A stretch of 64,000 nt of DNA from Salvator merianae. Lineage: Eukaryota > Chordata > Lepidosauria > Squamata > Teiidae. Below, one piece after another: positions 47,372 through 58,990 of this stretch; the stretch's first letter is position 1; the number at the start of each line of letters is the position of its first letter. The notes below the pieces were generated by a model that saw only the letters and a list, made by a program, of their open reading frames with translations, did no database searches and was not told the origin of the DNA. A program made the translations under genes and the position numbers. The stretch covers positions 22,125,765 to 22,189,764 of the forward strand of contig QVOM02000049.1 of assembly GCA_003586115.2 (NCBI GenBank). Reading direction: 5' to 3'.

Positions 47372-47978
47372 CTGGTGGGAGGAATCACATTATTCGTCTT
47401 AAAGAAGCAAGGTCAGTTTGACTGTGTACTCAGCTGGAAGGAAGCTGCTGCCTGGAGAGCAAAGGAAAAGTAACAGAAGTTTGGCAGAGGAATTTGGAGG
47501 AACAACTGCTGGTGCATTGGAGAATGTTTGTGCTGTGGCTCTTCTGGAGAGTTTGTTGGGACAGTTTGTTGGGTACTTGGTGTGTGGCTGGTTTAGCTGT
47601 TGGAACGGGGCTAGTTTTTAAGCTAGCCTGAGCACATGGTCTGAGGAAGGGCTTACAGTTGCTGCTGATTCAGAAGAGCTAGTGGGAGGAATCACATTAC
47701 TGCCTGGAAGAAGCAAGGTCATTTTCAGTGTGTATTCAGGTGGAAGACGTTTTCTCACCTGAGAGTAAAAGAAAAGTAACAGGAGTTTGGCAAAGGAATT
47801 TGGAGAAATAACTGCTGGTCTGCTAAGTTTGTGGAGTGGATCTTCTGGCTTTGCAAGAATTTGTTGGGCACTTGGTGTATGGCTGGTTTAGCTGCTAGAG
47901 GAGGGCTGGTTTCTAAGCTAGCCTGAGCACATGGTCTGAGGGAGGAGGGGCTTGCGGTTGCTGCTGATTCAGAGGAGT
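47372..47978 (+). repeat. Two tandem 5' units of the CR1/L3 LINE
   Basis: Unit 1 (47372-47678) and unit 2 (47679-47978) both run from 'gtgggaggaatcacatta' to 'gttgctgctgattcagaaga'-like sequence. This is a monomer-type 5' region, which in other LINEs carries promoter activity. Confidence 0.85.
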
Positions 47979-48710
47979 GGCCTACATGCTATTACATATA
48001 GTAACAAAAAGTTTTTTAAAAACCCTAATTTAATTTTTTTTTAAGTGAAATAAATTAAATTGTAACAAAAACTAAAAATAATTTTTAACAGTACAATAAT
48101 TTAAATTCTAACCATAAGTAAAAAAATAGCTCAAAGAATTTTAAAAAGTAAAATAATTTAAACAGTAAGAAAAGAAATTCAAAAGTCATGAATATAGATA
48201 GCCAGCAGGGGAAGAAGGTCATTCCCATGGTTTGCATTAAGTGTCCTATATACGTCTGCCTGCCTGCTAGGCAAAAGCCTTGGCTGTGTGCTCAGTGTAA
48301 TGAGCTCCTGGCTCTCAGAGAACTGGTTTCTTCCCTTGGAGCTAAGGTAGCTGATCTGGAGAAACAGAGAGAAAGATTGGTATGAGGATGAGACCTTCAG
48401 GGATACAGTGACAACATTCCATTCCATGGCATGCAGCCCTCTAGCTGCCTTGGAGAGCAGAGATCTCAGAATGAAGAACAGGGACAGTCTCTCTTAGTTG
48501 GGACCCCTTCCTTAGAGGATGTGCCTGTATCCTCTTGCACCAAAGATTCTGCTTCACAAGTAGAAGGAATGGGCTTCTTGTTGTGGGTGATTCAATTATT
48601 AGAAATAGAGAGAGACAGTTTTAGGGGGGGGGGAGTGTTGACCACATGGTGACTTGCCTATTGGGTGTTATGGACATCACCCAGTGTCTAGATAGGTTGG
48701 TAGAGAGTGC

Positions 48711-48972
48711 TGGGGAACTCTGTTTCTCCAGATCAGCTACCTTAACTCCAAGGGAACAAACCAGTTCTCTGAGAACCAGGAGCTCATTACACTGAGCACA
48801 CAGCCAAGGCTTTTGCCTAGCAGGCAGACAGACGTATATATGACACTTAATGCAAACCATGGGAATGACCTCCTTCCCCTGCTGGCTATCCATATTCATG
48901 ACTTTTAAATGTATTTTCTTACTGATTAAATTATTTTACTTTTTGATATTGTTTGAGTTATTTTTTAATGAC
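48711..48972 (-). repeat. Inverted duplicate of LINE ORF1 start
   Basis: Inverse copy of 48112-48373 at about 96% match, including the AT-rich leader and the first 60 or so ORF1 codons. It replaces the normal LINE sequence at this point. Confidence 0.9.
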
Positions 48973-50967
48973 ATTGGGAAGGCTAACTGGGAGGTCCTGG
49001 GAGCCAAATTTAGGTTGTCTGGTGGAAGACTGAAATCCAGGACTTCCAAGGTTTCAGGGCCAGTAGCTCAGGAGCTTCGATGCATGGATAAGGCAGTGGC
49101 ATCAAGAGGAAGCATTCAGATTTGTTAGGAACTGGAGAAGATTCTGGGACAGGACAAGCCTATACAAAAGGGATGGAACCAGACTGCTGGCCCTTAATAT
49201 TAAAAGAATGCATGGCAGCTTTCAAGCTGATTCCTGGGGGAAAGCCAACAGCAACTGTGCAGTGTTCTTTTCAGGAATGTGTACATTCAAGTGAGATGAG
49301 CTAGAATTATGCACATAGTATTGAATTAAATAGGGAACTAGTCAATAATATTCAAGCAGAAAGATGTAAGAGGCAGTCTAAGAATTCACAAGGTGTTATA
49401 GACCTGAGCTTGCACCAGAGAAGTGCATACAAATGCCAATATGCACATGCCAAAAGCCTCCAAGCCAAAATAGGGTAGCTGGAGTACTTAGTGATGAATT
49501 AAAAAATGGAAATTATTGGCAGAACTGAACCCTGGTGGACCAATGAAAACTAATGGGATATAGTTATCCCAGGTTGCAAACTGTACATGAAAGATAGGAA
49601 AAGGTGAATTGGAGATGGTGTAGCCTTGTACATTAAAGGAAAGATATGAATTCTAATGTCTAGGTAAATCATATCCAGCCATAGAAGTGTTGTGGATAAG
49701 AATACGAGGCCAGAAAGCAAGTTCAGTATCAAGAATATGCTATCACCCTCCTAACCAAATTGCAAAACAAGATGGGCATTTGGAAAAGGAAGTAAAGGAA
49801 GCATCCAAAATTGAAAGGGACTTCAACTACCCTCACATAGACTGAATACTCCTGTTCAACTCATGAGAGAGAGATAAAATTCCTAAACATGGACTTGATC
49901 GTAAGTAATGTTCAGGATGTGATAAAAGACATCACTATGGCTAATTCAATGTGAAACAGGGACCATATTGTGATTATTTATTTGTAGAATTTATGCACTG
50001 CCCTTCACCACAAGGTTCCAGGGTGGGTCACAATAATAAAAAATAAAATAGATAAACCTTCAACGTGAATTCAGAGAGTAAGCTGTTAATAGAATCTAAT
50101 ACAGAGACCTTAAACTTTCATAAAAGAAACTTCCTAAAAATAAGAAAACTAGTAAAAAGGAAATTGAAAGGGAAAGTTAGAAGAGTCCTATCACTCCAAA
50201 GTGCATGGAGACTATTTACAAATACAATAATGGAGGCTCAGTTAGCTTGCATATCTAAAACATGAAAGGGCATTGCAAGTGCAAGAGGGCACTAGTGGCT
50301 TAAAAGCGCAGTATGGGAAGTCATTAAAAGCAGAAAAAGCTCATTTAGAAAATGGAAGGCTTGTCTTTATGAGAAGAACAGGAAGGAACATAAATTCTAG
50401 CAGAACAAATGCAAGGCAGCAATCAGGAACACTAAGAAGGTCAAGAAAGAATTTGGGTCAGTTTGAAGGGATTGGCTATCAACTAATATTGAGACCACAA
50501 AGGAACAACAGGAAAGAAAAAGGATAATGAGAGATTTCCAAAAAGAAATAATTGGAAAATGAACCGGTAAGAGAGGGGAAGGAGGAAAATATAAAATGTT
50601 GGTTATGGAGAAATATTGTAATCTAGATAATCTGTATTGCAATGTATTAATTAACTTCTATACATCCAACAATTAAAAAAGGAATTTAAAAAAAGGAATA
50701 CCAAGAAGAATTTTGAGGAGCACATTGTATTCATCCAACAGTTCTTAAAGAACTCAAATGGGAAATTACTGCTCTTCTAGCTGAAATATATAATCCTTTC
50801 TCTAAGATCAGGCTTTGTGCCTGAAGATTGGAGGGTAGCAAATGTAACATCAATCCAAGAAAGGATCCAGGGGTGATCCAGGAAATTATAGACCAGTCAC
50901 CTTAACATCAGTTCCAGGTAAAGTGATGGAAACTATCATTAAAGATAAAATTAGTACGCACATAGAG

Positions 50968-51230
50968 GAGCAAGCAGCTGACCACTGCCATGGCAACCGG
51001 CAGCAGCACAATGCACATGCACACACATGCACGATCGCTCAGTTGGGCCTGCAATGGCCCAATCAGGCCTGTGATGCTGGATTGGGTTGTGCCATGCCCA
51101 GTCTGCCCTTGTGAGGCCCGATTGGGTGTGAGCCAGATCGTCATCACGACAGCAGCTGGCAAGCGTCCGGCCGCTGCCATGGTGACCAGCAGGCCTGTGC
51201 ACTGCGCAGGTGCAATTGGTGAACAGTTCA
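50968..51230. mobile_element. Family A variant copy A13, nested in CR1
   Basis: Shares the A6-type centre: CTGCCATGGCAACCGGCAGC and CCGCTGCCATGGTGACCAGC flank a 'ttgggcctg..atggcccaat' degenerate tandem block. Typical family A ends are missing. Confidence 0.55.
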
Positions 51231-51687
51231 ATGAAGATGTTGACCCAATGCACAGCAGCAGTGAAAAAAGCAAAATCCATGCTAGGGACGTGAAAATAAT
51301 TTGGCAAGCATCATTGTGCCTCTTTATATATTTATGTTGAGGCCATCCTTGGAATACTGTATACAATTCTGACCTGATGGAAGTATATAAATCATGTATG
51401 GTGTAGAAAGGGTGAAATATTTTCTCTATCACACAACACTTGAATCAGGGGTCACTCTATGAAGCTAACAGGGAGAAGAGTTAGGACTGACAATGGGAAG
51501 TATTTTTTCACCCAGTGGATCATCAGCCAATGGAATTTACTACTAGGAGAGATGGGAACAGCAACCCACTTGGATAGACTTAAGAAAGGGTTAGACAAAT
51601 TATGGAGGACAGATGTATCAATTGATGCCTAGGTGCTGCCTCCAGGTTGAAGAGACAGGCCATTTGCAGGGAGTTGAGAACAGGCAA

Positions 51688-52085
51688 ATGTTTCTGCATT
51701 TGTGGGGGCTGGACCACTTCAGCTGCAGCTGTCCCAGAATAAGGCTGTTCTGGGACAGGTCCTGCAGTGCCTTGAGTTTCAGACCCTTCTGTGAGAGCTC
51801 TGATGGCCAGGAACAAAAGTTTCTGGCCTCAGAGTCCCTAGGCAAACCCAGTTCAGTGACACAATTTGGTGCACCTCTGAAATGGGTCTCCTTGCTAAAC
51901 TGGAACAAGGAGGCGTGCACCCTTCCACACGCTTACCTGTTCCATTCTACAGGTCCCTGGACCACTGGTAGGCCTGTCCATTGCCAACAGAGTGGCCTAA
52001 CAGGGGGTAGGACCTCTTCTATTCCACTCCAGGGTGCAGAACCATAGTCCCAGAAGAGGTCTGAGCTTCACAAGGAACTGGTATA
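51688..52085. mobile_element. Family B copy nested in CR1 3' end
   Basis: Contains 'tggcctcagagtccctaggc' and 'ctgaaatgggtctccttgct'. The LINE fragment at 27280-27425 lacks it at the same place. Confidence 0.65.
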
Positions 52086-52220
52086 CTGGCCAGTCTGGGA
52101 AGGTCAAAGGTTTTACCTTTTGCTTGAGAAACTATTGGTGGGCCACTGTGTGAGACAGGATGCTGGACTAGATGCGCTGTGGCCTGAACCATCAAGGCTC
52201 CTCTGGCGTTCTTTTTTGGA

Positions 52221-53741
52221 GGACCACAGCTTTCCTATCCCAATGAATAGTTTGAATCTGACAGTTAAAACCTATGTGTATTTTTTTCCACCATTTTTTC
52301 CATGCGACCAAAACAATGTTTATCAGATTGCACACTTAACAACAAGCCTTTTCATTGGAATTGGAGGCACTTACAGCTGATTAGTGGCATACATTAGACT
52401 GTGCTATCACTCCTCTTAAAAAAACTTCATAATATTAATACTGTCTTTTCTAGATGATCTCTAAGGCCAGAAATATAGATTTATGCTTTCCCTCTTTATT
52501 GCCTTTTAAATATTTATATGTATTGCTGCTCTTTAACTAAACCATGTTAAAGATTATTATTTACAGTAAAAGCATGGACTAGGAAATTATGTTCTAAAGG
52601 TGCCTAGTTATAGGCAGGACTAAAATATTTGAATTCTGGTTCGTTTTCAAGCCTGCCTGACTTTGCCATGTTTCATACAATCATCGCTTACACTCACGAT
52701 TCAGATAATCACAAACTGTATTCTATTTGCATTGCCTAGGAAGGGTAAGAGCCCTGATGCAAGGTCAACCATCTTTGCCCATGCCGGAAGCAACGTGAGA
52801 ATAAAAGGACTATCAGAAATGACCTTTCTGATCTGAACAGAAGCCCTTGGGCCCAAGATGTCTCACAAAAAAAAAAAAAAAAAAGCATGATAGAATTTCC
52901 CATGCTTGGTAGGAATGTACTCTCTCTCAGGCTGCAGCCACACCAGGGTGACTTCAGAGTGTTTATCTTTATACACCTACACTTTCCTTAATGGGTTGTT
53001 GCTATTGCTGCTTTTGTTTGTATGCCAGCTCTACAATGCCGTTACCACTTTGTCCTGCTGCTCACCGCATGAATGGACTTTGAGCATTTTCTTCTCCAAG
53101 GATCCAGGCATGAACTTGGCTGACTGCATTCGTCCCTGTTAATTTATCCCACTGCACAGAGAACAACAAATCCACACCATTTATTCCTGCCTTCACCATG
53201 ACAGCTAGGCCTGCCCACACACCTAGAGCCAGGAAATGTAGATGCCACAAAATCCAGTGTTTGTGAGTAAAAAACACAATGTTTCTTTAAAAAGAGGGGG
53301 AAAAAAACCTGGATATTAAAAACTCAGCCCATACTCTCCAGCATGTTTCCCCAAACTCAGGACAAAAAAACCTTTAATTAACCCACCTCCCCTCAGAGTT
53401 GGCAGCTGCAGATAAATGCCAGCTCATGCAAGGAGCTGGATGATTTGCCATGTGCCATATATCAAACTGGATGCAGAACTGCAGTAGATAAAGCAGGATT
53501 TGATAGGCACCAAACAGCAGTTATCAAGAACTAGAGACAAGTTCCAGTCCATTCTATTTCTATCCAGTGCCTTTCCTATTTGTGATCAAACTACATCTGA
53601 TCATTCAGATCTGTCCAATAACATTCTGCCCAGTCTTTGGAGCTAGGCGTAGATTGCACATGCTGATTGTTTGGCAGACCTTAAAAATATATATGGGTTT
53701 GTTTTTCTGGTCATGATCAATTGCATGATTCATCACATCTA
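52221..53741. other. Intron; no gene seen
   Basis: AT-rich sequence with an 18-bp poly(A) at 52867-52884. No recognised repeat of length. Confidence 0.5.
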
Positions 53742-54147
53742 GGGCCTTTTCACACTTTCCACCATGGAATGTTCGATTGCGAACATTCCATGGTGGAACA
53801 GTCCCCGCAGTGCAGCGGCCATCCACACTGTGAGGTCTGGAACATCCCAGAAATGGGCTTCTAGCACTCGCAGTGCGAATGCTGGTCACCCCATCATAAC
53901 AACAGCTGGAGAAATGTCCAGCCACTGCCATGACAACTGAGGATGCAGCATGTGACTGTACAGCCGCAGCCATGCCGTGCAGCATTTGCACTCAGAAGTA
54001 GGTACGTATGCTGCGTACCGTGAGCAATCCAGCTGCTCCCAGTACAGCGTGGAGCACAATTTTGTGCTCCACAGCTAGTAGTGATCAGGAGCAGATGTAG
54101 CTGCTCCCGATTGCTTGAGCCTCCATGAAATGTGGGAACACTTCACA
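53742..54147 (+). mobile_element. Family A copy A14
   Basis: Left hairpin CCACCATGGAATGTTCG..CGAACATTCCATGGTGG is perfect. The middle hairpin GTGGAGCACAATTTTGTGCTCCAC is perfect. The right end is truncated. Confidence 0.8.
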
Positions 54148-55262
54148 AGTGCCAATCCCTAGCATGGGATGCTTCTGTATGCTGACCAAATCGTATGCTG
54201 GTTTTGAGATCTCGGCAGATTTTTGGCTCCTTTGTGTGTGTGTGTTTGTGTGGGCATGCGCATGTGCGCCACATAAAGTACTCCTGCAGACTGACCAGGG
54301 GCCTCTGTTCTGGACACAAATCCCATTCAAACTCCTGGCTCTTCAGATTCAAAGTGAGGCACGGTCCATATGCAAAACCCTACTAGTCCCAGAAAAGACA
54401 GATCAAGGCAATAGTGATCTATCAAGAAGGAAATCTTGTTCTCCCTTTAGTGAGCTTTCTTCCCCACCACAGAGGCTTCAGCATGGATCAAAGTAGTTGA
54501 ACATATAAACACTGAGCCTCTGAAATAACCCCCCCCCCCGTTGATGTGAGAGCACCTCCCGCGGAAGTCGAAATAGGGCTTTAAAAAACCAAGAAATATA
54601 CTTCCAGATTCTTTGCGTAGCTCTGCAAAGCTATGGGATTAAGGGCCACAAGCCGAAGAAAAATAAGATTCCTTCCAACTTCCAATCTTTAGACTTGCTT
54701 CTTATCCTCTGTGGAGCTTTTTGAGCAGACTGTGCAATACATTCATGTTTCCAATATGGCCGTGAATAAATTGCCAGTTCTGGTATCAACGGCATATTCA
54801 ATTCTTCGAGGCCTACTTTGCAGGACAGTAATATTTCTGCCAACCTTTCAAGCAAAAATCAAAAGAAGGAAGTCTACAGACAGGGCTGTTAGTGGGTCTT
54901 TTTTTTTTTTCCTCCTCTGAAAATTACTCTCCTAGGGAGAGTAACGCATCCTGTACTTGCATTTGAGAATTTATGGTCTTGTATCACTTGTCCTCAGTGA
55001 GCAGGAATCCTAAGGCCTGGATTCTGCAGGTAGCGCTATAAAAATATTTCTTAGAAATCACTTTGGGCGAGTAAAGGCCAAAAATAACTGGCTTACAAAA
55101 ATAAAGCTGAACATTTTTCTTCAATTGCCTAATTCAGTATTTTTATTTTTGAGAAGGGGATTCCTTGGGAAAAAGTGAAGAGCCCCCTTCCTAGCTTCTT
55201 TCCAGATTTTTCCATTGTTTTTACAGTCTTTCATGTCTCCAGAACTGCCTAGTTTAATATAT
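54148..55262. other. Intron; no gene seen
   Basis: Has a GT run at 54234-54262 and a poly(C) at 54530. No exon or named repeat. Confidence 0.5.
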
Positions 55263-55874
55263 GTTGCACCAAGATGTCAGTTACTTATTCCACTATACAG
55301 TGGTATCTTGGAACTCAACTGCTTTGAAATTCATCAAATTTGGTACTCAACGCATTTTGACGTGAAAATTTTATCTCGGTACTCATCGTTTGTCCGGTAC
55401 TCAACGTGCAAGCTAGCACTTGTGGGTGCAGGTTACCTCATGACTCGCTACCTTTTCCAGCCAAAACAAAGTGTCACATGTTAGTCATGCAGTAGCTCTT
55501 GCTCTGTGCACATCCCCTTGTGGTCTTATTGGGACTTCTGTGATCATTTTGTGTATTTAATCTAAGTACTGTACTGTATTTATTCATTTTTAGGTTTATT
55601 TCTCATGTAAAGTAATGATATACAACCCTATCTTTTTACATATTGTCTTAAAAATGTGCATTGCCTTTATTTACATTATTCCTGATGGGAAAAATTTGTT
55701 TGGTATGCATCGTTTTTGGTACTCATTGTGCCTCCCGGAACCAATTAACATTGAGTACCAAGGTATGCCTATATTTGGCTATTCCAGAACAAAGCATGGA
55801 TATTCCAAAATATCCATACTTTATTCCGAAATATCCAAATACAGCAGAAGAAGTAGGCAACGTCCGATGCAGCC
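55263..55874. mobile_element. Family E copy interrupted by a mariner-like element
   Basis: Outer parts 'agatgtcagttacttattcc' (left) and 'agtaggcaacgtccgatgca' (right) match the 140-bp copy at 27557-27696. The 55298-55769 insert splits it. Confidence 0.8.
55298..55769. mobile_element. Non-autonomous Tc1/mariner-like element
   Basis: Starts CAGTGGTATCTTGGAACTCAA and ends TTGAGTACCAAGGTATGCC, an inverted repeat of the 'cagtggtacctcgg' mariner type. It is flanked by TA on both sides (55296-55297 and 55770-55771). The 472-bp interior has no transposase. Confidence 0.85.
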
Positions 55875-56100
55875 ATACCAATTCAGATGCTGTGTGACAA
55901 CTCAATTCACAGTGAAATTTAAACTGAGTAATATTTTGCCTTATTCATACCATAGTTGAGAATGAAGAGATTCCTGTGTTTCTTGTAGAATATATAGGAT
56001 TGCATATTGGCGAAACCATACGTGCCGATCAAGATGGGTAAATAAAGTGAGCATGACCCCTTTTTCTGTTAAGCCTTCATGATTGCTTTCTTTCACTTAG

Positions 56101-56244
56101 GCAAATGAGATGCTTCTTTTCAACAAAAAGATCACTGCCAATGAAGCATGCATCTATGGCCTTGTGACTGAGGTTTTTGCTGACAGTACTTTCCAGAAAG
56201 AAGTTTGGACGAGGCTGAAAGCTTATGCAAATCTTCCTAAAAAT
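56101..56244 (+). CDS. ECI2: ECI2, sixth exon in window (isomerase C-terminal part)
   Basis: A 144-bp exon (48 codons, phase 0 both ends) after acceptor CTTTCACTTAG; the donor is GTGCGT, a mild departure from consensus. It encodes residues 186-233: [40 protein letters not shown] and AYANLPKN. The 'xxAxEAxxxGLVxxVF' pattern is the usual C-terminal helix pair of crotonases that shapes the acyl-binding pocket. The reading frame runs on past the donor to a stop at 56293-56295, so retention of this intron would give a protein without its C terminus and targeting signal. A nested family E/mariner insertion ends 226 bp upstream and a family A copy starts 156 bp downstream. Confidence 0.94.
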
Positions 56245-56400
56245 GTGCGTAATGAAAATCTAATGCAGGGATGCTGTGCTTATAACAATAAATAGCTGAT
56301 TAACTACAGCATAATTTTATGAATGTTTATCCAGATGTACCTGGTATTGTGTTGAAGAATTCACCTTCCTCATACGTCTGGTACAACCTTAAGAGTACTT

Positions 56401-56838
56401 TGGCCTATTTGTACTTTAGTGCTAGTGAGTGTCTGGATGCTCACTTAGCAAATTGTGTCTGCAGTCTGTGGAGACCAAGCATCCACAAGCATCTGCAGAT
56501 GCTCCTAAACACTAGTAACTGTGGACAACTAAATCATTGTCCACAGCTGTACTGGGAGCAGCTGGACTGCTCCCGGTAAGCAGCATTCGCATCTATGTCC
56601 GGGTGCAAACGCGGCAGGCCATGGCATGGCTGCAGCTGTGTAGTTGCACACCACATCACCATGACAGCGGACAGATGTTTCTCTATCCACTGTCATGGTG
56701 GGTGGCCAGCATTCGCACTGCATTTGCTGGGAGCCGAGTTCCAGGCTCTCAGTGTGGATGGCCACCACGCCACAGGGTCTGTTCCGCCTTTAAATGGTAG
56801 AATTCTACCATTTCAAGCTGGAATGTGCGAACAGGCCC
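56401..56838 (-). mobile_element. Family A copy A15
   Basis: Reverse orientation; ends AAATGGTAGAATTCTACCATTT and GTGCGAACAGGCCC. The middle hairpin GTGGACAACTAAATCATTGTCCAC is near perfect. It starts 156 bp after the sixth exon. Confidence 0.8.
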
Positions 56839-56885
56839 CCCTTATTAAGCTTTTCCCCCTGAACCTTTTGTTAAAATGTTAATAA

Positions 56886-57435
56886 AGACCCTTTTTATAC
56901 CAGACTTTGGGGCTGATTTTTGGCTGCCTTCAACGAGGGGTGCCCATATGCCTCCCCCTGGAAGCACTCCCCAGCTGCTCCTTCTGAGGCGAAAATTGCC
57001 TCAAAGAAGGAGTGGGTTAAGAGGCTCTGAATGAACCTCCTCACAGGGAAGTATTTTTAGAAATCTGTGTGTAAGGAAAAGCAAACTGCATTCACTCCCC
57101 TTCCATTCCCTGGGCATGAAGTGCCTGTCCAGGAGATGGGCATTGACTGGCGCTAGGCAGTGTAGTCCCTACTACATTCTTGCCTGCCAAGAAGGTTTGG
57201 CACTTACTCTGTTAGATGTCAAGAACGCAGCATGGATTATGCTGCCTTCCCCTATCCCAGTTTTTCTCTTTAATCAGCTGAAAGAAGGAGGAGAAGTGGT
57301 TGAGGAGGAAAATATAAAATCAGTTCTGCTCTCCTTTTTCTGTTTCTCGAAAACGTCCTACATTTGTTCTCCAGAAGAAAACGAATGTGGAGACCTTAGG
57401 CCACCTGGAAGAGGGGATTTAAAGGGTTCCTTTAA
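56886..57435. mobile_element. Family G copy 2
   Basis: 'tgaggcgaaaattgcctcaa' hairpin near the left end, then blocks shared with 19895-20440, ending 'gatttaaagggttccttt'. The 107-codon frame inside is not conserved in copy 1. Confidence 0.5.
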
Positions 57436-58547
57436 CTGATGGCACCTGGATGTTGTCCTCCTGTAGAAGCTCCCAAACTTTGCTCAGAAATGTTTTAAAA
57501 AGTCATGATATAGCTTCACAAATAAGACAGACAAACAAACACAAATCATCATCAATTTTCTTGCTTATTCCCAAAGCAGTAGTTTTTTGGGGGGAAAAAA
57601 TCTGGTTACATCCTAGCCATTTCTGTTTACCAGACAGCTAACTTTATCAAGGTGTAGCATTTTTCTGCAGTAGCAAGTGTTGGAAAACAGCTTGCTTGAT
57701 TCCCATTTCGCCTTTATGAGCCAGCCACACCTAAATATAACTTTTTAGAGCTACACAGCTGTCCAGCAGCATGGATTCTGCCCAAGAGACTGAGCGGATG
57801 GCATCTTGATTTTGCGCTGCAGCTGACGCGCCATTTGTTTTACAGCCTCTAAAACAAGCTTTAAAGCACCCACACATGTATGCTTGTATATTGCACCCAC
57901 GTGAAAGTACAATATTCATTCAGAGCATGAATTATGATGACTACTCATTGATCATGTCTCTCAGAGTTAATGCACAAATCTCTACAGGTTAAATCAAAGC
58001 TCTATGTCAAGTTAATGGCTCTATAAAACTCACTTAGCTAATAAAAAACATCTTAAACCTAATTAAAAGTTTCATTACTCACGATGCTTATTTTAAAATC
58101 AGGGAGTAACAGGTTGATAATTCCAAAAACATCTTATTGCCACCTTCTAGGATACTTGGCTTGAATACTGTAAGGCAAAAATTACACACAGAATGATACA
58201 GCTGTCACCTGAGAAGCATGAATAGCAAACTATTCCTAATATTCTTTACCCTGCTGTTAAACATTAGTACTATATGTCTTGAAAATCTGCATCTTAAGAA
58301 TGCATTAAATTGATTAAGACAGAGGAGAAAAAAATGAATCATTTTAATACATGGAAAACGTCTTAGGCAGAACTAATACTTGTGACACACAAACGATTAA
58401 TGTGCTTATTACAATGTGAGCTTTTGTGGTCTAGAGAGCACTGAATCAGAGAACTATCCTTGGTTGGCAGGTCAGGTATATATAATGACTATAAGGGAAA
58501 ATGTTGCAAATAGTGGAACAAATGGTCATAAAATGCATGAGGTTTAG
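57436..58547. other. Intron; no repeat recognised
   Basis: One of the longest stretches without recognised transposon sequence; AT-rich, no exon found. It could be screened for conserved regulatory sequence. Confidence 0.45.
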
Positions 58548-58990
58548 GCCCTTTCTACACTTGGTGATAGATTAGAACATGTTCTGGTCTAATCCCATTT
58601 CTGCACTTACCTGGGTTATCTGAGGCCAGGGTGAACTGCCCCTTATCGAAATACGCAATCCACTCCAAGTTGGGTCAGGCTGCTCCTGCGGCAAAACAAG
58701 ATCTTCTACACTGGGACAGCCTGCTCCATGCCAGTTCCAAAGCCATGCCACCCCTGGTACACCAGTAGACCTGACTAGAGCATCATTTTGGGCATCCTAG
58801 CCTGGCCAATGCTCTGTCCTGTGCGGATGGAGCATACTAGGAGGGAGTGGGGCCTCCCTCATCCTGCACAAGCAGGTGGAAGGGAGGTCCCTAGACTCTT
58901 TCCTACACCACGCTAAGAGCATGTGTGGAATGACACTGCTTCCCGCACACTAGTGCAGACCAGCAGAAGCCCCACTCATCGCTGGTACAC
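58548..58990. mobile_element. B-like element with doubled end
   Basis: TAGGCCCTTTCTACACTTGG is followed 40 bp later by a second B-type end (CATTTCTGCACTTACCTGGG), suggesting one copy inside another. The right boundary is uncertain. Confidence 0.4.

Larger units (their letters stand above)
47372..52220 (+). mobile_element. Nearly full-length but dead CR1/L3 LINE, copy 2
   Basis: In order: two tandem 5' units (47372-47978), an AT-rich leader, ORF1 start at 48188 (CIKCPIYVCLPARQKPWLCAQC, a Cys-rich zinc-binding-like motif, then a coiled coil), decayed endonuclease (about 49500-49850), reverse transcriptase pieces (about 50700-50950), the C-terminal region (51340-51610) and the 3' end 'gggccactgtgtgagacagg'...'aaggctcctctggcgttctt' (to 52220). 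An inverted duplication (48711-48972), family A (50968-51230) and family B (51688-52085) interrupt it. Many stops; no functional ORF. Confidence 0.85.

Noticed and set aside
50908..51432. 174-codon open frame on the minus strand
   Set aside because: It runs antisense through decayed CR1 and a nested family A copy; no domain is visible.
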